Assembly: GCF_024758725.1 (NCBI RefSeq)
Contig: NZ_CP096972.1
Coordinates: 2,276,001 to 2,340,000 of the forward strand
DNA length: 64,000 nucleotides
Source: Sphingomonas sp. SUN039
GTDB taxonomy: Bacteria; Pseudomonadota; Alphaproteobacteria; Sphingomonadales; Sphingomonadaceae
Direction: 5' to 3'
The notes beneath the pieces are model-generated. The model worked only from the letters and a program-made list of their open reading frames with translations. It ran no database searches and was not told where the DNA came from. The stretch's first letter is position 1. Each line of letters begins with the position of its first letter. A program made the position numbers and the translations under genes. This document shows positions 50,232 through 61,093 of the stretch, piece by piece.

Positions 50232-51311
50232 ATGAAAACACTGCGCGAGATGCGTTCGGCCATGGCCGTGCTGTTCAACGAAGGCGGCGGCCCCTGGGGC
50301 GGCGGCAACAAGGGGTCCGGCGGATCGGGCAGCGGTGGCGATACCGGTGGCCCGCGCAATCCGTGGAGCCAGCCCCCGGAGGGCGACCGTCCGCGCGGCA
50401 CCAATCCATCGGCGCTCGACGAGTTTATGAAGCGCGCGCGCGGGGTGCGCGGCCAGATGCCCGAGGGCAGCAATCCGGTGCGCTGGATCGGCTATGGCGT
50501 GCTCGCCATCCTCGCCCTGTGGATCGGCCTGACCAGCGTCCACCAGATCGAACCTGCCGAGCGCGGGGTCGTCACGCGGCTGGGGCGGTATTCGCACACG
50601 CTCAGCCCCGGCGTCAGCCTGACACTGCCTGCCCCCATCGACCGGGTGCAGACGATCGACGTGTCGAGCCTCCAGACCATCGACATTCCGGGTGGCAGCG
50701 GCGAACGGCTGGTCCTGACCGGCGACCAGAACATCATCGATCTCGAATATTCCATCGGCTGGAAAATCCGCGATCCCGAGCTGTTCCTGTTCCAGTCGGT
50801 CGAGCCTGAAACGACGATCAAGAGCGTCGCCGAAAGCGCGATGCGCGCCGCCATCGCCAACATGCCGCTGAATGTCGCCATCGGTTCGGGCCGCAACACC
50901 ATCGAGGCCGAGGTCCGCCAGCAGATGCAGACGATCCTCGACGGCTATCGCACCGGCGTCACCGTCCAGCGCGTGACGATCAAGCAGACCGATCCGCCCG
51001 AAGCGGTCGTCGATGCGTTCAAGGAAGTGACGGCGGCCGGGTCCAACGCGCAAACGTCGGTCAACAACGCGCGCACTTACGCCCAGCAAGTCCTCGCCAA
51101 GGCGAAGGGCGAGGCGGGTGCATTCGACCGCGTTTACACCCAGTATAAACTTGCGCCTGAAGTGACGCGGAGACGCATGTATTACGAGACGATGGAGCGC
51201 GTCCTGTCCAAGGTCGATAAGACCATCGTCGAGGCACCGGGTGTGACTCCTTACCTGCCGCTGCGCGAGTTGAAGCGCGCACCCGAACCCGCGACGGGAG
51301 CCGCACAATGA
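50232..51311 (+). CDS. hflK: HflK, FtsH protease modulator (SPFH family)
   Basis: A 359-residue membrane protein: a Gly-rich cytosolic head (NEGGGPWGGGNKGSGGSGSG), one membrane helix (YGVLAILALWIGLTSVHQI), then an SPFH/band-7 domain starting VEPAERGVVTRLGRYSHTL-like (EPAERGVVTRLGRYS) and a coiled-coil tail. With HflC it forms a periplasmic cage around FtsH that controls its proteolysis. The start at 50232 is uncertain; ATG 50262 gives the more usual N-terminus. It overlaps hflC by ATGA. Confidence 0.93.
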   Translation: MKTLREMRSAMAVLFNEGGGPWGGGNKGSGGSGSGGDTGGPRNPWSQPPEGDRPRGTNPSALDEFMKRARGVRGQMPEGSNPVRWIGYGVLAILALWIGLTSVHQIEPAERGVVTRLGRYSHTLSPGVSLTLPAPIDRVQTIDVSSLQTIDIPGGSGERLVLTGDQNIIDLEYSIGWKIRDPELFLFQSVEPETTIKSVAESAMRAAIANMPLNVAIGSGRNTIEAEVRQQMQTILDGYRTGVTVQRVTIKQTDPPEAVVDAFKEVTAAGSNAQTSVNNARTYAQQVLAKAKGEAGAFDRVYTQYKLAPEVTRRRMYYETMERVLSKVDKTIVEAPGVTPYLPLRELKRAPEPATGAAQ

Positions 51312-52177
51312 GCCTTATCGAACGCTTCATGCGCCATCCCCTGATCTTCGGCATCGGCGCGATTGCGCTGCTGTTCCTGATCACCAACACGATCCGGGTC
51401 GTGCCCGAAACCCAGCAGGGCGTGGTGCTCCGCTTCGGCGAGCCGGTCGCGCTGGTGAACCGTTATCAGCCGAACCAGCAATTCGGCGCGTCGGGTGCGG
51501 GGTTGCTGGCCATCATCCCGTTCTCCGATTCGATTATCTGGATCGACAAGCGGGTGCGCGATGTCGACATGGCGGGGCAACAGGTCCTGTCGACCGACCA
51601 GTACCGGCTCAACGTCGATGCGTTTGCGCGCTATCGCATCACCAATCCCCTGCAAATGTATATCTCGGCGCGCACCGAGGACCGGGTGGCCGACCAGCTC
51701 GCGCCGATTCTCGGGTCGGTGGTTCGCAACGAGCTCGGCAAGCGCCAGTTCGCCGAATTGCTCAGCCCGGAACGCGGCATCATCATGCAGAATATCCGCC
51801 GCGCGCTCGACGTGCAGGCGCGGCAGTACGGTGCGGAAATCGTCGATGTCCGCATCAAGAAGACCGATCCGCCCGAGGGCGCCCCGCTCGACGCGACCTA
51901 TGCACGGATGCGGAGCGCACGCGTTCAGGAAGCGCGGACCATCGAGGCGCAGGGCCTACAACAGGCGCAGATCATCCGCGCCGACGCCGATGCGGAAGCG
52001 GCGGGCATCTATGCAGCGGCTTACGGAAAAGACCCGAGCTTCTACGATTTCTATCGCGCGATGCAGTCGTACGAGCACACCTTCGGGGCCGATGGCAGCA
52101 CGCCGACGGGGCAATCGTCGATCATCCTGTCGCCCGGCAACGATTATCTGCGGGAATTCCGTGGCGGAAACCGTTAA
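51308..52177 (+). CDS. hflC: HflC, FtsH protease modulator
   Basis: A 289-residue SPFH protein with one N-terminal membrane helix (LIFGIGAIALLFLITNTI), then RVVPETQQGVVLRFGEPVAL, a band-7 domain and the conserved LSTDQYRLNVDAFARYRI, ending in a helix-rich C-terminus (EAAGIYAAAYGKDPSFYDFYRAM). Partner of HflK in the FtsH-regulating complex. Translation is coupled to hflK. A degP-type protease gene 84 nt downstream points to an envelope-quality-control locus. Confidence 0.93.
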   Translation: MSLIERFMRHPLIFGIGAIALLFLITNTIRVVPETQQGVVLRFGEPVALVNRYQPNQQFGASGAGLLAIIPFSDSIIWIDKRVRDVDMAGQQVLSTDQYRLNVDAFARYRITNPLQMYISARTEDRVADQLAPILGSVVRNELGKRQFAELLSPERGIIMQNIRRALDVQARQYGAEIVDVRIKKTDPPEGAPLDATYARMRSARVQEARTIEAQGLQQAQIIRADADAEAAGIYAAAYGKDPSFYDFYRAMQSYEHTFGADGSTPTGQSSIILSPGNDYLREFRGGNR

Positions 52178-52261
52178 GCGGGTTCATTCAATCGGCGTTC
52201 AGCCACGGCGCGGCATCGCCGGTGGCGAGTTGATGAGCACATCCTGAGAGGAAGACCACAC

Positions 52262-53797
52262 GTGCGTAATGTCTATGCCCTGACGACGGCCCTGCTGATC
52301 GGCGGCACTGCCGCGACGATGGTGTTCCAGACACCGTCCGCAGCGCAGGTCGCGCAGAACGAACCCGGTGCCATCACTGTCGCGCCGCCCCGCGCTGGGG
52401 CGCCGATGAGCTTTGCCGATATGGTGGCGAAGCTCCAGCCCGCCGTCGTCAACATCTCGACCACGCAAAAAATCACGGTGCAGCAGAACAACCCGTTCGC
52501 GGGCACCCCCTTCGGCGATCTGTTCGGCCAGCAACAGGGCGGCGGGGATGACCGGCCGGTAACCCGGCAGGGCCAGTCGCTGGGTTCGGGATTCATCATT
52601 TCGGCCGACGGCTATATCGTCACCAACAACCATGTGATTTCGGCGGGCACGCGGACGGCGGTGGTCGAGTCGATCACAGTGACGCTGACCGACAAGAAGG
52701 AGTACAAGGCCCGCGTGGTCGGTCGCGATACCGCGTCGGATATCGCCGTGCTCAAGATCGACGCTGCGGGCCTGCCTTTCGTACGTTTCGGCGATTCGGC
52801 GCGCGCCCGCGTGGGCGACTGGGTCGTCGCCATCGGCAATCCCTTCGGTATCGGTTCGTCGGTGACGGCGGGTATCGTGTCGGCGCTCCACCGCGTTACC
52901 GGGCAGGGCGGCGCGTACGACCGCTTCATCCAGACCGATGCCTCGATCAACCAGGGCAATTCGGGCGGCCCGATGTTCGACATGAACGGCAATGTCATCG
53001 GCATCAATTCGCAGATCTACACACCCACCGGCGGCAATGTCGGCATCGGTTTCGCGATTCCTGCCGAACAGGCCAAGCCCATCGTCGACCAGCTGCGGGG
53101 CGGCGCAAAGATCAAGCGCGGCTATCTGGGTATCCAGCTCCAGCCGATGACGCCCGAATTCTACGAATCGCTGGGTCTGCCCAAGGATCGCGGCGAGCTG
53201 GTCGCGAGCACTGTTCCCGGCGAGGGTGCGGCGCGCGCGGGCATCCAGCAGGGCGACGTGATTACCAAGGTCAACAATCAGGACGTGACCCCCGACCAGA
53301 CGCTATCGTTCATCGTCGCCAATCTGCCGATCGGGTCGCGCATCCCGATCGAGCTGATCCGCAACGGCCAGCGCCAGACCGTCACCGCAACGCTCGGCGA
53401 ACGACCCTCCGACGAAAAGCTTGCGGCCCTGTCGGGCGCCGACGGCGACGGTGCCGTCCCGCAGGACGACAAGACCACGCAAAAGGCGACACGCGACACG
53501 CTCGGTTTCTCGGTAACCCCGATGACGGCCGATATCGCGCGCGCGCTGGGTCTGCCTGCGCCGGTCAAGGGTGTTGTCATCACGTCGATCGACCAAGGCA
53601 GCGATGCGGGGCAAAAGGGACTGCAGCGCGGCGATATCGTCACCGGCGTCAACCAGCGCCCAGTGACGTCCGCTGCCGAGATCGCCGCCGCGGTCGCCGC
53701 AGCGAAGTCCGCCGGTCGCCCGAGCGTGCTGCTCAGCGTCCAGCGCGGCAATACCCCGTCCCGCTATGTTCCGGTTCGGCTGAACGACGGACAATAG
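52262..53797 (+). CDS. DegP/HtrA-type periplasmic serine protease
   Basis: A 511-residue Do-family endopeptidase starting at GTG 52262 after GAGAGGAAG. A signal peptide ([17 protein letters not shown]) precedes the trypsin-like domain with catalytic His124 (TNNHVISAG), Asp160 ([12 protein letters not shown]) and Ser234 ([11 protein letters not shown]), then two PDZ domains, the second beginning near residue 400. It degrades or refolds misfolded envelope proteins. Whether DegP-, DegQ- or MucD-like cannot be decided by eye. The gene ends in a strong terminator. Confidence 0.95.
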   Translation: MRNVYALTTALLIGGTAATMVFQTPSAAQVAQNEPGAITVAPPRAGAPMSFADMVAKLQPAVVNISTTQKITVQQNNPFAGTPFGDLFGQQQGGGDDRPVTRQGQSLGSGFIISADGYIVTNNHVISAGTRTAVVESITVTLTDKKEYKARVVGRDTASDIAVLKIDAAGLPFVRFGDSARARVGDWVVAIGNPFGIGSSVTAGIVSALHRVTGQGGAYDRFIQTDASINQGNSGGPMFDMNGNVIGINSQIYTPTGGNVGIGFAIPAEQAKPIVDQLRGGAKIKRGYLGIQLQPMTPEFYESLGLPKDRGELVASTVPGEGAARAGIQQGDVITKVNNQDVTPDQTLSFIVANLPIGSRIPIELIRNGQRQTVTATLGERPSDEKLAALSGADGDGAVPQDDKTTQKATRDTLGFSVTPMTADIARALGLPAPVKGVVITSIDQGSDAGQKGLQRGDIVTGVNQRPVTSAAEIAAAVAAAKSAGRPSVLLSVQRGNTPSRYVPVRLNDGQ

Positions 53798-53841
53798 TCC
53801 ACGTTCAAGCCAGCTTTCGGGTCGCACTCGATTGCGCTAAG

Positions 53842-53873
53842 CCCCTGCCGGACGAGTTTCGGCAGGGGTTTTT
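53842..53873 (+). terminator. intrinsic terminator after the htrA-type gene
   Basis: CCCCTGCCG (53842-53850), a 9-nt loop and CGGCAGGGG (53860-53868) form a perfect 9-bp GC stem followed by TTTTT (53869-53873). The second arm contains AGGGG, which is also the best Shine-Dalgarno for yjgR (ATG 53878). Confidence 0.88.
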
Positions 53874-53877
53874 CGTA

Positions 53878-55512
53878 ATGGCGGACGACAGCATTTTTAT
53901 CGGCGCAGCGAGCGGCGGCGCGAACCCGCAGCAGCTCAACCTGAAGCGTGCCAACCGCCACGGTCTGATCGCGGGCGCGACCGGCACCGGCAAGACCGTG
54001 ACGTTGCAGGGCATAGTCGAGGGATTTTCCGCAAACGGCGTTCCTTGCTTCGTGGCCGATGTGAAGGGTGACCTGTCGGGCCTCGCCATGGCGGGATCGC
54101 CGACGGGCAAGATGCACGACATCTTCACCGCGCGCGCCGCCGACATCGGCGACACCGCCTGGGCCTATAAGGACAATCCGGTCCAGTTCTGGGATTTGTT
54201 CGGCGAGCAGGGTCACCCGATCCGCACTACGGTCAGCGAAATGGGGCCGCTGCTGCTCGCCCGACTGATGGATCTCAATGAAGTGCAGGAAGGGGTGCTG
54301 ACCATCGCCTTCCACGTCGCTGACAAGGACGGGCTGCTGCTGCTCGACCTCGACGACCTTCAGGCGATGCTGGCGGAGTGCGCCAATCAGGCCGACGAGC
54401 TGACCGTCACTTACGGCAATGTGTCGAAACAGTCGGTCGGCACGATCCAGCGGTCGCTGTTGCAACTGCGTTCGCAGGGCGGGGAGCATTTCTTTGGCGA
54501 GCCTGCGCTCGACATCGGCGATTTGATCAAACTCGACGACAGCGGGCGCGGGGTCGTCAACATTCTTGCTGCCGACAAATTGATGGCGTCCCCGAAACTC
54601 TATTCGACGTTCCTACTTTGGCTGCTCAGCGAACTGTTCGAGACGCTTCCCGAGGTCGGCGATCCCGACAAGCCCAAGCTGTGCTTCTTTTTCGACGAGG
54701 CGCACCTGCTGTTCAACGATGCGCCCAAGGCGCTCCTCGAAAAAATCGAGCAGGTTGTGCGGCTGATCCGGTCGAAGGGCGTGGGCGTCTATTTCATCAC
54801 GCAGAACCCGATCGACATTCCCGACACGGTCGCGGGCCAGCTCAACAACCGCGTCCAGCATAAATTGAACGCCTTCACGCCGCGCGATCAGGCAGCGGTC
54901 AAATCTGCGGCAGAAACGTTCCGCGCCAATCCGGGCGTCGATGTCGCGACCGTCATCACCGAGTTGAAGATCGGCGAGGCGCTGGTCTCGCTGCTCCAGC
55001 CCGACGGATCGCCGACGCCGGTCGAGCGCACCCTGATCAAACCGCCTGCCAGCCGCGTCGGTCCGCTCGACGCCAAGGAGCGCGGTGTGATGATCGCGAC
55101 CGATGCCGTGGGCGACAAATACGATACGTTGGTCGACCGCGAATCGGCCGAGGAGATCCTGCTGGCCAAATCGACACAGGCTGCCGCTGCTGCTGCCGAA
55201 GCCAAGGCCACGACCGAAGCGGAGAAAGCGGCTGCCGTCGCCGCCAAGGAACAGGCGAAAACCGATGCCGCCGCCGCCAAGCTCGCCGGGCAACAGGCCG
55301 CGCAGCAAGCGCGGCTCGACGCCGCTGCCGCGCGCGAAGCGGCCAAGCCGACGATGATGGGCAAGATGGCACAGACCGCCGCGACGACGATCACGCGTCA
55401 GGTTGCCAACGAAGTGGGAAGAGCGGTGTTCGGCGGTGGGCGGAGCCGGTCGAGCAGCGGCGGCATAGCTGGGCAACTGGTTCGCGGTATTCTGGGCGGC
55501 TTGTTCAAATAG
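53878..55512 (+). CDS. yjgR: YjgR-like HerA-family ATPase (DUF853)
   Basis: A 544-residue P-loop ATPase of the HerA/YjgR branch: Walker [31 protein letters not shown], Walker [16 protein letters not shown], and the [20 protein letters not shown] sensor region. The last ~130 residues are an Ala/Lys/Glu helical stretch and a Ser/Gly end ([14 protein letters not shown]). Function is unknown; no nuclease gene accompanies it. The start sits 4 nt after the terminator T-tract, so initiation depends on the terminator's own second arm or a promoter inside it. Confidence 0.92.
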   Translation: MADDSIFIGAASGGANPQQLNLKRANRHGLIAGATGTGKTVTLQGIVEGFSANGVPCFVADVKGDLSGLAMAGSPTGKMHDIFTARAADIGDTAWAYKDNPVQFWDLFGEQGHPIRTTVSEMGPLLLARLMDLNEVQEGVLTIAFHVADKDGLLLLDLDDLQAMLAECANQADELTVTYGNVSKQSVGTIQRSLLQLRSQGGEHFFGEPALDIGDLIKLDDSGRGVVNILAADKLMASPKLYSTFLLWLLSELFETLPEVGDPDKPKLCFFFDEAHLLFNDAPKALLEKIEQVVRLIRSKGVGVYFITQNPIDIPDTVAGQLNNRVQHKLNAFTPRDQAAVKSAAETFRANPGVDVATVITELKIGEALVSLLQPDGSPTPVERTLIKPPASRVGPLDAKERGVMIATDAVGDKYDTLVDRESAEEILLAKSTQAAAAAAEAKATTEAEKAAAVAAKEQAKTDAAAAKLAGQQAAQQARLDAAAAREAAKPTMMGKMAQTAATTITRQVANEVGRAVFGGGRSRSSSGGIAGQLVRGILGGLFK

Positions 55513-55556
55513 CCCAGCTTGTCCTGCTGGCTCCCCCGCGGCAAATATTCAGTTAT

Positions 55557-55572
55557 TGTAGCAACTGCTACA
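55557..55572. promoter_or_regulatory. perfect 16-bp inverted repeat, likely TetR operator
   Basis: TGTAGCA-AC-TGCTACA has perfect 7-nt arms. It overlaps a candidate -35 (TTGTAG at 55556-55561, with TATGCC 17 nt on) and lies 39 nt before the preferred start of a small membrane protein whose 3' neighbour encodes a TetR-family regulator. Confidence 0.65.
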
Positions 55573-55611
55573 TAGTGTTATGCCATGGCTCTTCCTCAAG
55601 GGAGCCTTGCC

Positions 55612-56013
55612 GTGACCGAGTTCGCCCCGCCCCGCCGATTGACGACTATGCAGACCGCAACCCTCGCATCGATGGGCGCGGTCTATTGGTTCGTTGCCGC
55701 ACTGGTGGTGCGCTGGACGGCCGCGAACTGGGTTGGCAGCGACGGTGCGACCGCGCTGGTATTTGCGCTGATCGTTGTCGCGACGGTGCCGGCGCTGTTC
55801 TTGGGCATGGCCGTTGCGCGGGTCGGGCGCGACCGGGCACAGATCTCGGCGACGGTGATGACGGGGACGGCGCTATTGCTCGACGGGGTGGCACTGACTT
55901 GGGCGAAATCTCTTTATGGCACCGATCCGTCAGTGGTGCTCGGCGGCGCGGCGTCGATCATGTGGGGCGCGGGTGTAGCGCTGGCGCTGGGGATGATGCT
56001 GGAGCGACGCTAG
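55612..56013 (+). CDS. small four-helix membrane protein, DUF5367-like
   Basis: A 133-residue membrane protein with four hydrophobic segments (SMGAVYWFVAALVVRWT, ALVFALIVVATVPALFLGMAV, ATVMTGTALLLDGVALTW, AASIMWGAGVALALGMML). It resembles DUF5367 proteins in size and topology, but I am not sure. GTG 55612 is chosen because AAGGGAG lies 7 nt upstream; ATG 55585 is an alternative. Its 3' end overlaps the TetR gene's by 4 nt, and a perfect palindrome lies at the promoter. A TetR-controlled function, perhaps in drug or lipid response, is inference. Confidence 0.68.
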   Translation: MTEFAPPRRLTTMQTATLASMGAVYWFVAALVVRWTAANWVGSDGATALVFALIVVATVPALFLGMAVARVGRDRAQISATVMTGTALLLDGVALTWAKSLYGTDPSVVLGGAASIMWGAGVALALGMMLERR

Positions 56014-56534
56014 ACCGCGCGCGCCGCGACGTCGCCCAGCCCGACACTGCGCAACAGCAGCGTGCCCTCGATCGCGACCAGCAACTGTGCCGCCTCGACC
56101 TCGCGGGCGGTCTCGTCGGCGCTGTCGAGTTGCGCCGCCCCCCAGGCCAGAAATCCGCGGCCCAGTTGCTCGCCGACCGCGCGGAACACCGGATCGCCGA
56201 GCGCGGCGAGCGACGCCATTTCGAGCCACAGCCGCATGTAGGGCCACAGATCGTCGGCGAAGACGATAGCGAGCAACTGGCGCTTGAGTTCGGCGTAAGG
56301 CAGCGGCCCCGCCGCGCGCCGCGCGTCGAGCAGCACGACCATCCGAGCTGCAACGACCTCCAGTACGGCCCCGATCAACGCGCCCTTGTCGGGGAAATAA
56401 TAGAGCAGCATCCGGTCACTGGTCCCGGCAGCTTTGGCCAACGGGCGCAGGCTGGACGCCGACAGGCCATGCGCGAGGACATGGTCGGCGAGGCAGTCGA
56501 GGAGGACGGTGCGGCGGTCTTCGGCCTTGGTCAC
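56010..56534 (-). CDS. TetR family transcriptional regulator
   Basis: A ~174-residue regulator. The N-terminal HTH is clear: DRRTVLLDCLADHVLAHGLS, then SSLRPLAKAAGTSDRMLLYY and FPDKGALIGAVLE, the recognition helix and TetR signature. The ligand domain is all-helical and unassigned. GTG 56534 lies one base after the sdaA stop; TTG 56546 and ATG 56552 inside sdaA are alternatives. The gene converges on the small membrane protein whose promoter carries a perfect palindrome, its likely target. Confidence 0.88.
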   Translation of the reverse strand: MTKAEDRRTVLLDCLADHVLAHGLSASSLRPLAKAAGTSDRMLLYYFPDKGALIGAVLEVVAARMVVLLDARRAAGPLPYAELKRQLLAIVFADDLWPYMRLWLEMASLAALGDPVFRAVGEQLGRGFLAWGAAQLDSADETAREVEAAQLLVAIEGTLLLRSVGLGDVAARAV

Positions 56535-56535
56535 T

Positions 56536-57903
<1,368 letters not shown>

Positions 57904-57968
57904 TGGCGCGTCATGCGCCGCACCGGGATGGGCTGGCAAGCGCAACTCCGTAATGCCAAGAGGCGCTT

Positions 57969-59699
57969 GTGAGTTTCACCCCGCCCTTTGTCTTGCTCGA
58001 CGATGCCCGCGCCACCGCGACGGCCCCGGCGCGGCTGTACACTGATCCGGTCGAGATCGTGACGACGCGGCGCGCGGGCGAGGTGGCGGTTGCACTTGAG
58101 GCGTTGCGGACAGCGACCCGGGGTGGGCTGCATGCGGCGGGCTATCTGGCTTATGAGGCGGGCGCGGCGCTGGAACCGAAACTCGGGGCCGCAGCGACAA
58201 GCGATACCCCCTTGCTGTGGTTCGGGCTGTTCCGCAGGTTTCGCGAGATCGCGCCGGGCGACGTCGCCGCAGCGCTGCCCGATGCGGCGGGGGGATGGCT
58301 CGGGAAGCCCGTGCCCGATGTGTCGCGGGGCGAGTACGAAGCGCAGCTCGCGCAGGTGAAGGCGCTGATCGAGGCGGGCGATATCTATCAGGCCAATCTG
58401 ACCTTTGCCGCGACCGTTGCCACGGCGGGGCATCCGTTGGCGCTTTATGCCGGATTGCGCGCGCGGTCGGCCAATCCCTATGGCGCGGTCGTCGCGACGG
58501 GAAAGCAATGGTTGCTCTCGCTATCGCCCGAGCTGTTCTTTGCGCTGCACGACGGCAAGGTGACGACGCGGCCGATGAAGGGGACTGCCCCGCCCGATGC
58601 CGGTCCCGAGGCGCTCGCCGAAGATCCCAAGCAGCGCGCCGAAAATTTGATGATCGTCGATCTGCTCCGTAACGACCTGTCGCGGGTCGCGGCGACGGGG
58701 AGCGTCGCGGTGCCCGAGTTGTTCCGGGTCGAGCGTTATCCGACGGTGCAGCAGATGACCTCGACCGTGACCGCGCAGCTCGCCGAGGGGCGCGATGCGG
58801 TCGATGTGATCGGGGCGCTGTTCCCCTGCGGGTCGATTACCGGCGCACCGAAAATCCGGGCGATGCAGGCGATCAGGGAGATCGAGGCGCGGTCGCGCGG
58901 GGTTTACACCGGTGCCATCGGGCGGATCGATACCAACGGAGACGCGGCGTTCAATGTCGCGATCCGGACTTTGGTGCTGAACGATGGCGACAGCACCGCG
59001 CGGCTGGGCCTCGGTTCGGGAATCGTCGCCGATTCGGTTGCAACGAGCGAGTGGATCGAATGTCTGGCCAAGGGCGCGTTCGTGCCGTCGGCGCGGCGGT
59101 TCGACCTGATCGAGACAATGCGCTTCGAGCCTGAAGGCGGGCTGGCGCGGCTCGACCTGCATCTGGCGCGGATGAAGGCGAGCGCCGATCTGTTCGGGTT
59201 CGCGTTCGACCGGCACGCCGCGCGCAACGATTTGCAGGCGGCGACTTTCCGCTTGCGCGAACCGGCGCGGGTGCGGCTGTTGCTGGGGCGCGGCGGGCAT
59301 GTCGCGGTCGAGGTCCGCGTGCTGCCGCCGGTTCCGGCTGGACCGGTCGAAGTGAGGGTCGTGCCCTTGCCGGTCGATACGGGCGATTTCCGCCTGCGCC
59401 ACAAGAGCACCGACCGGGCGTTTTACGACGCGGCGCGGGGCGACGCGTTCGAGGTCGTGTTCGCCGATTCCGACGGATGCCTGACCGAGGGAAGCTTCAC
59501 CAATATCTTCGTAGAACGCGACGGCGTGCTGCTGACCCCATCGCTCGATACCGGCTTGCTGGGTGGCATCCTGCGTCAGGAACTGATTGCGGAGGGCCGC
59601 GCGCGCGAAGCGGAATTGTGTGCCGATGACCTGCGACAGCGCTTTTTTATCGGAAACAGCCTGCGGGGCCTGTTGCCCGCGACGCTGGCGGGGTTATAG
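57969..59699 (+). CDS. pabB: aminodeoxychorismate synthase component I fused to aminodeoxychorismate lyase (PabB-PabC)
   Basis: A 576-residue bifunctional folate enzyme. Residues ~1-370 are Pab[36 protein letters not shown] and the active-site region [20 protein letters not shown]. Residues ~375-576 are a PabC-like fold-type IV PLP lyase with the cofactor Lys in [15 protein letters not shown] and the [13 protein letters not shown] loop. The fusion makes 4-aminobenzoate from chorismate with glutaminase PabA supplied elsewhere. GTG 57969 is the start. The next gene follows after 25 nt. Confidence 0.94.
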   Translation: MSFTPPFVLLDDARATATAPARLYTDPVEIVTTRRAGEVAVALEALRTATRGGLHAAGYLAYEAGAALEPKLGAAATSDTPLLWFGLFRRFREIAPGDVAAALPDAAGGWLGKPVPDVSRGEYEAQLAQVKALIEAGDIYQANLTFAATVATAGHPLALYAGLRARSANPYGAVVATGKQWLLSLSPELFFALHDGKVTTRPMKGTAPPDAGPEALAEDPKQRAENLMIVDLLRNDLSRVAATGSVAVPELFRVERYPTVQQMTSTVTAQLAEGRDAVDVIGALFPCGSITGAPKIRAMQAIREIEARSRGVYTGAIGRIDTNGDAAFNVAIRTLVLNDGDSTARLGLGSGIVADSVATSEWIECLAKGAFVPSARRFDLIETMRFEPEGGLARLDLHLARMKASADLFGFAFDRHAARNDLQAATFRLREPARVRLLLGRGGHVAVEVRVLPPVPAGPVEVRVVPLPVDTGDFRLRHKSTDRAFYDAARGDAFEVVFADSDGCLTEGSFTNIFVERDGVLLTPSLDTGLLGGILRQELIAEGRAREAELCADDLRQRFFIGNSLRGLLPATLAGL

Positions 59700-59724
59700 G
59701 CCACCGCGCAACAGGGGATTGAAA

Positions 59725-60927
59725 ATGGCCCAGACGTCCGCCGCGCTCGACCGCATCACACCCTCGCCGACGCTCGCGATGACCGCGCGGGTGGGGGCGA
59801 TGCGTCGCGAAGGGATCGACGTGATCGGCCTGTCGGCGGGCGAACCCGACTTTCCTGTGCCCGATTTCGTCAAGGAAGCGGTCGTCGCCGCGATCCATGC
59901 CGACAAGACCAAATATACCGACGTCGACGGCACGCCCGAGCTGAAGGCGGCGGTCGCGGCCAAGTTCGCGCGCGACAATACGCTGACCTATGAACCCAGC
60001 CAGATCAGCGTGAATGTCGGCGGCAAGCACACGATTTTCAACGCGTTCGTCGCGACGCTCGATCCGGGCGACGAAGTCGTTATCCCCGCGCCCTATTGGG
60101 TGAGCTATCCCGACATCGTCAATTTCGCGGGCGGGACGCCGGTGATCGTGTCGGCGGGCGCGAACCAGCTGTACAAGATCCTGCCCGAACAGCTCGACGC
60201 CGCGATTACGCCGCGGACGAAATGGGTGCTGCTCAACTCGCCGTCGAACCCGACGGGCGCGGCCTATTCGGCCGGGGAGCTACAGGCGCTCGCCGAGGTC
60301 ATCCGCCGCCACCCGCAGGTGATGGTGCTGACCGACGAAATCTACGAGCATGTCTGGTACGCCGACACACCGTTCATGAGCTTCGCCCAGATCGCGCCCG
60401 ACCTGTACGACCGGGTGCTGACGGTGAACGGCTGCGCCAAGGCCTATTCGATGACGGGCATGAGGATCGGTTTCGCGGGCGGTCCGACATGGCTGATCAA
60501 GGCGATGTCGAAGCTGCAGTCGCAATCGACCAGCAATCCCTGTTCGATCGCCCAGGCGGCAGCGGTGGCGGCGCTCAACGGCGACCAGTCGTTCCTCAAG
60601 GACCGCAACGCCGCGTTCCTCAAGCGCCGCGACCTCGTTGTCAGCATGCTGAATGCTGCGCCGGGTCTGCATTGCCCGACGCCCGAGGGGGCATTCTACG
60701 TCTATCCCGACGCGACCGGCTGCCTCGGCAAGACGACGCCGGGGGGCAAACGGATCGACAGCGACGCCGACCTGATCGACTATTTCCTCGACGCGGCGCG
60801 CGTGGCAGCGGTGCCGGGCAACGCGTTCGGCCTCAGCCCGGCGTTCCGCGTCAGCTATGCGACGTCGGAAGCGATCCTGACCGAGGCGTGCACGCGGATG
60901 CAAACGGCCTGCGCGGCATTGAAGTAA
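59725..60927 (+). CDS. aspartate-type aminotransferase (class I, AAT-Ib)
   Basis: A 400-residue PLP aminotransferase. The opening LDRITPSPTLAMTARVGAMR and IGLSAGEPDFPVPDFVKEA, the PSNPTGAAYS loop, LTDEIYEHVWY, and the Schiff-base Lys in NGCAKAYSMTGMRIGFAGG mark the thermostable/alphaproteobacterial aspartate aminotransferase group. It interconverts aspartate and oxaloacetate with glutamate; some members also accept prephenate or aromatic substrates. ATG 59725 follows AGGGGA. It may be co-transcribed with pabBC. Confidence 0.93.
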   Translation: MAQTSAALDRITPSPTLAMTARVGAMRREGIDVIGLSAGEPDFPVPDFVKEAVVAAIHADKTKYTDVDGTPELKAAVAAKFARDNTLTYEPSQISVNVGGKHTIFNAFVATLDPGDEVVIPAPYWVSYPDIVNFAGGTPVIVSAGANQLYKILPEQLDAAITPRTKWVLLNSPSNPTGAAYSAGELQALAEVIRRHPQVMVLTDEIYEHVWYADTPFMSFAQIAPDLYDRVLTVNGCAKAYSMTGMRIGFAGGPTWLIKAMSKLQSQSTSNPCSIAQAAAVAALNGDQSFLKDRNAAFLKRRDLVVSMLNAAPGLHCPTPEGAFYVYPDATGCLGKTTPGGKRIDSDADLIDYFLDAARVAAVPGNAFGLSPAFRVSYATSEAILTEACTRMQTACAALK

Positions 60928-60994
60928 CGCAGCGGTGAAACCATTTGGGGGTTGCGTCCGTAACTGGATACGCAACCACCGAAAGTGTTTCGCC

Positions 60995-61093
60995 ATGCTT
61001 GTCCTGTTCCGCAATTCCGCTTTCAACGCGTTCCTGATCGGCTTTGCCGTGGCCGGTGTCCCGATGGCGATCACGACGGGGCTGTTTTCATGA
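60995..61093 (+). CDS. 32-residue membrane peptide coupled to msrA (candidate)
   Basis: A 32-codon frame (MLVLFRNSAFNAFLIGF then AVAGVPMAITTGLFS) with one hydrophobic helix. Its TGA overlaps the msrA start as ATGA (61090-61093), the same coupling used by genuine operon partners elsewhere in the window. GAAAG precedes it by about nine nt. No family recognised; it may be a leader peptide or a small membrane protein. Confidence 0.5.
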   Translation: MLVLFRNSAFNAFLIGFAVAGVPMAITTGLFS

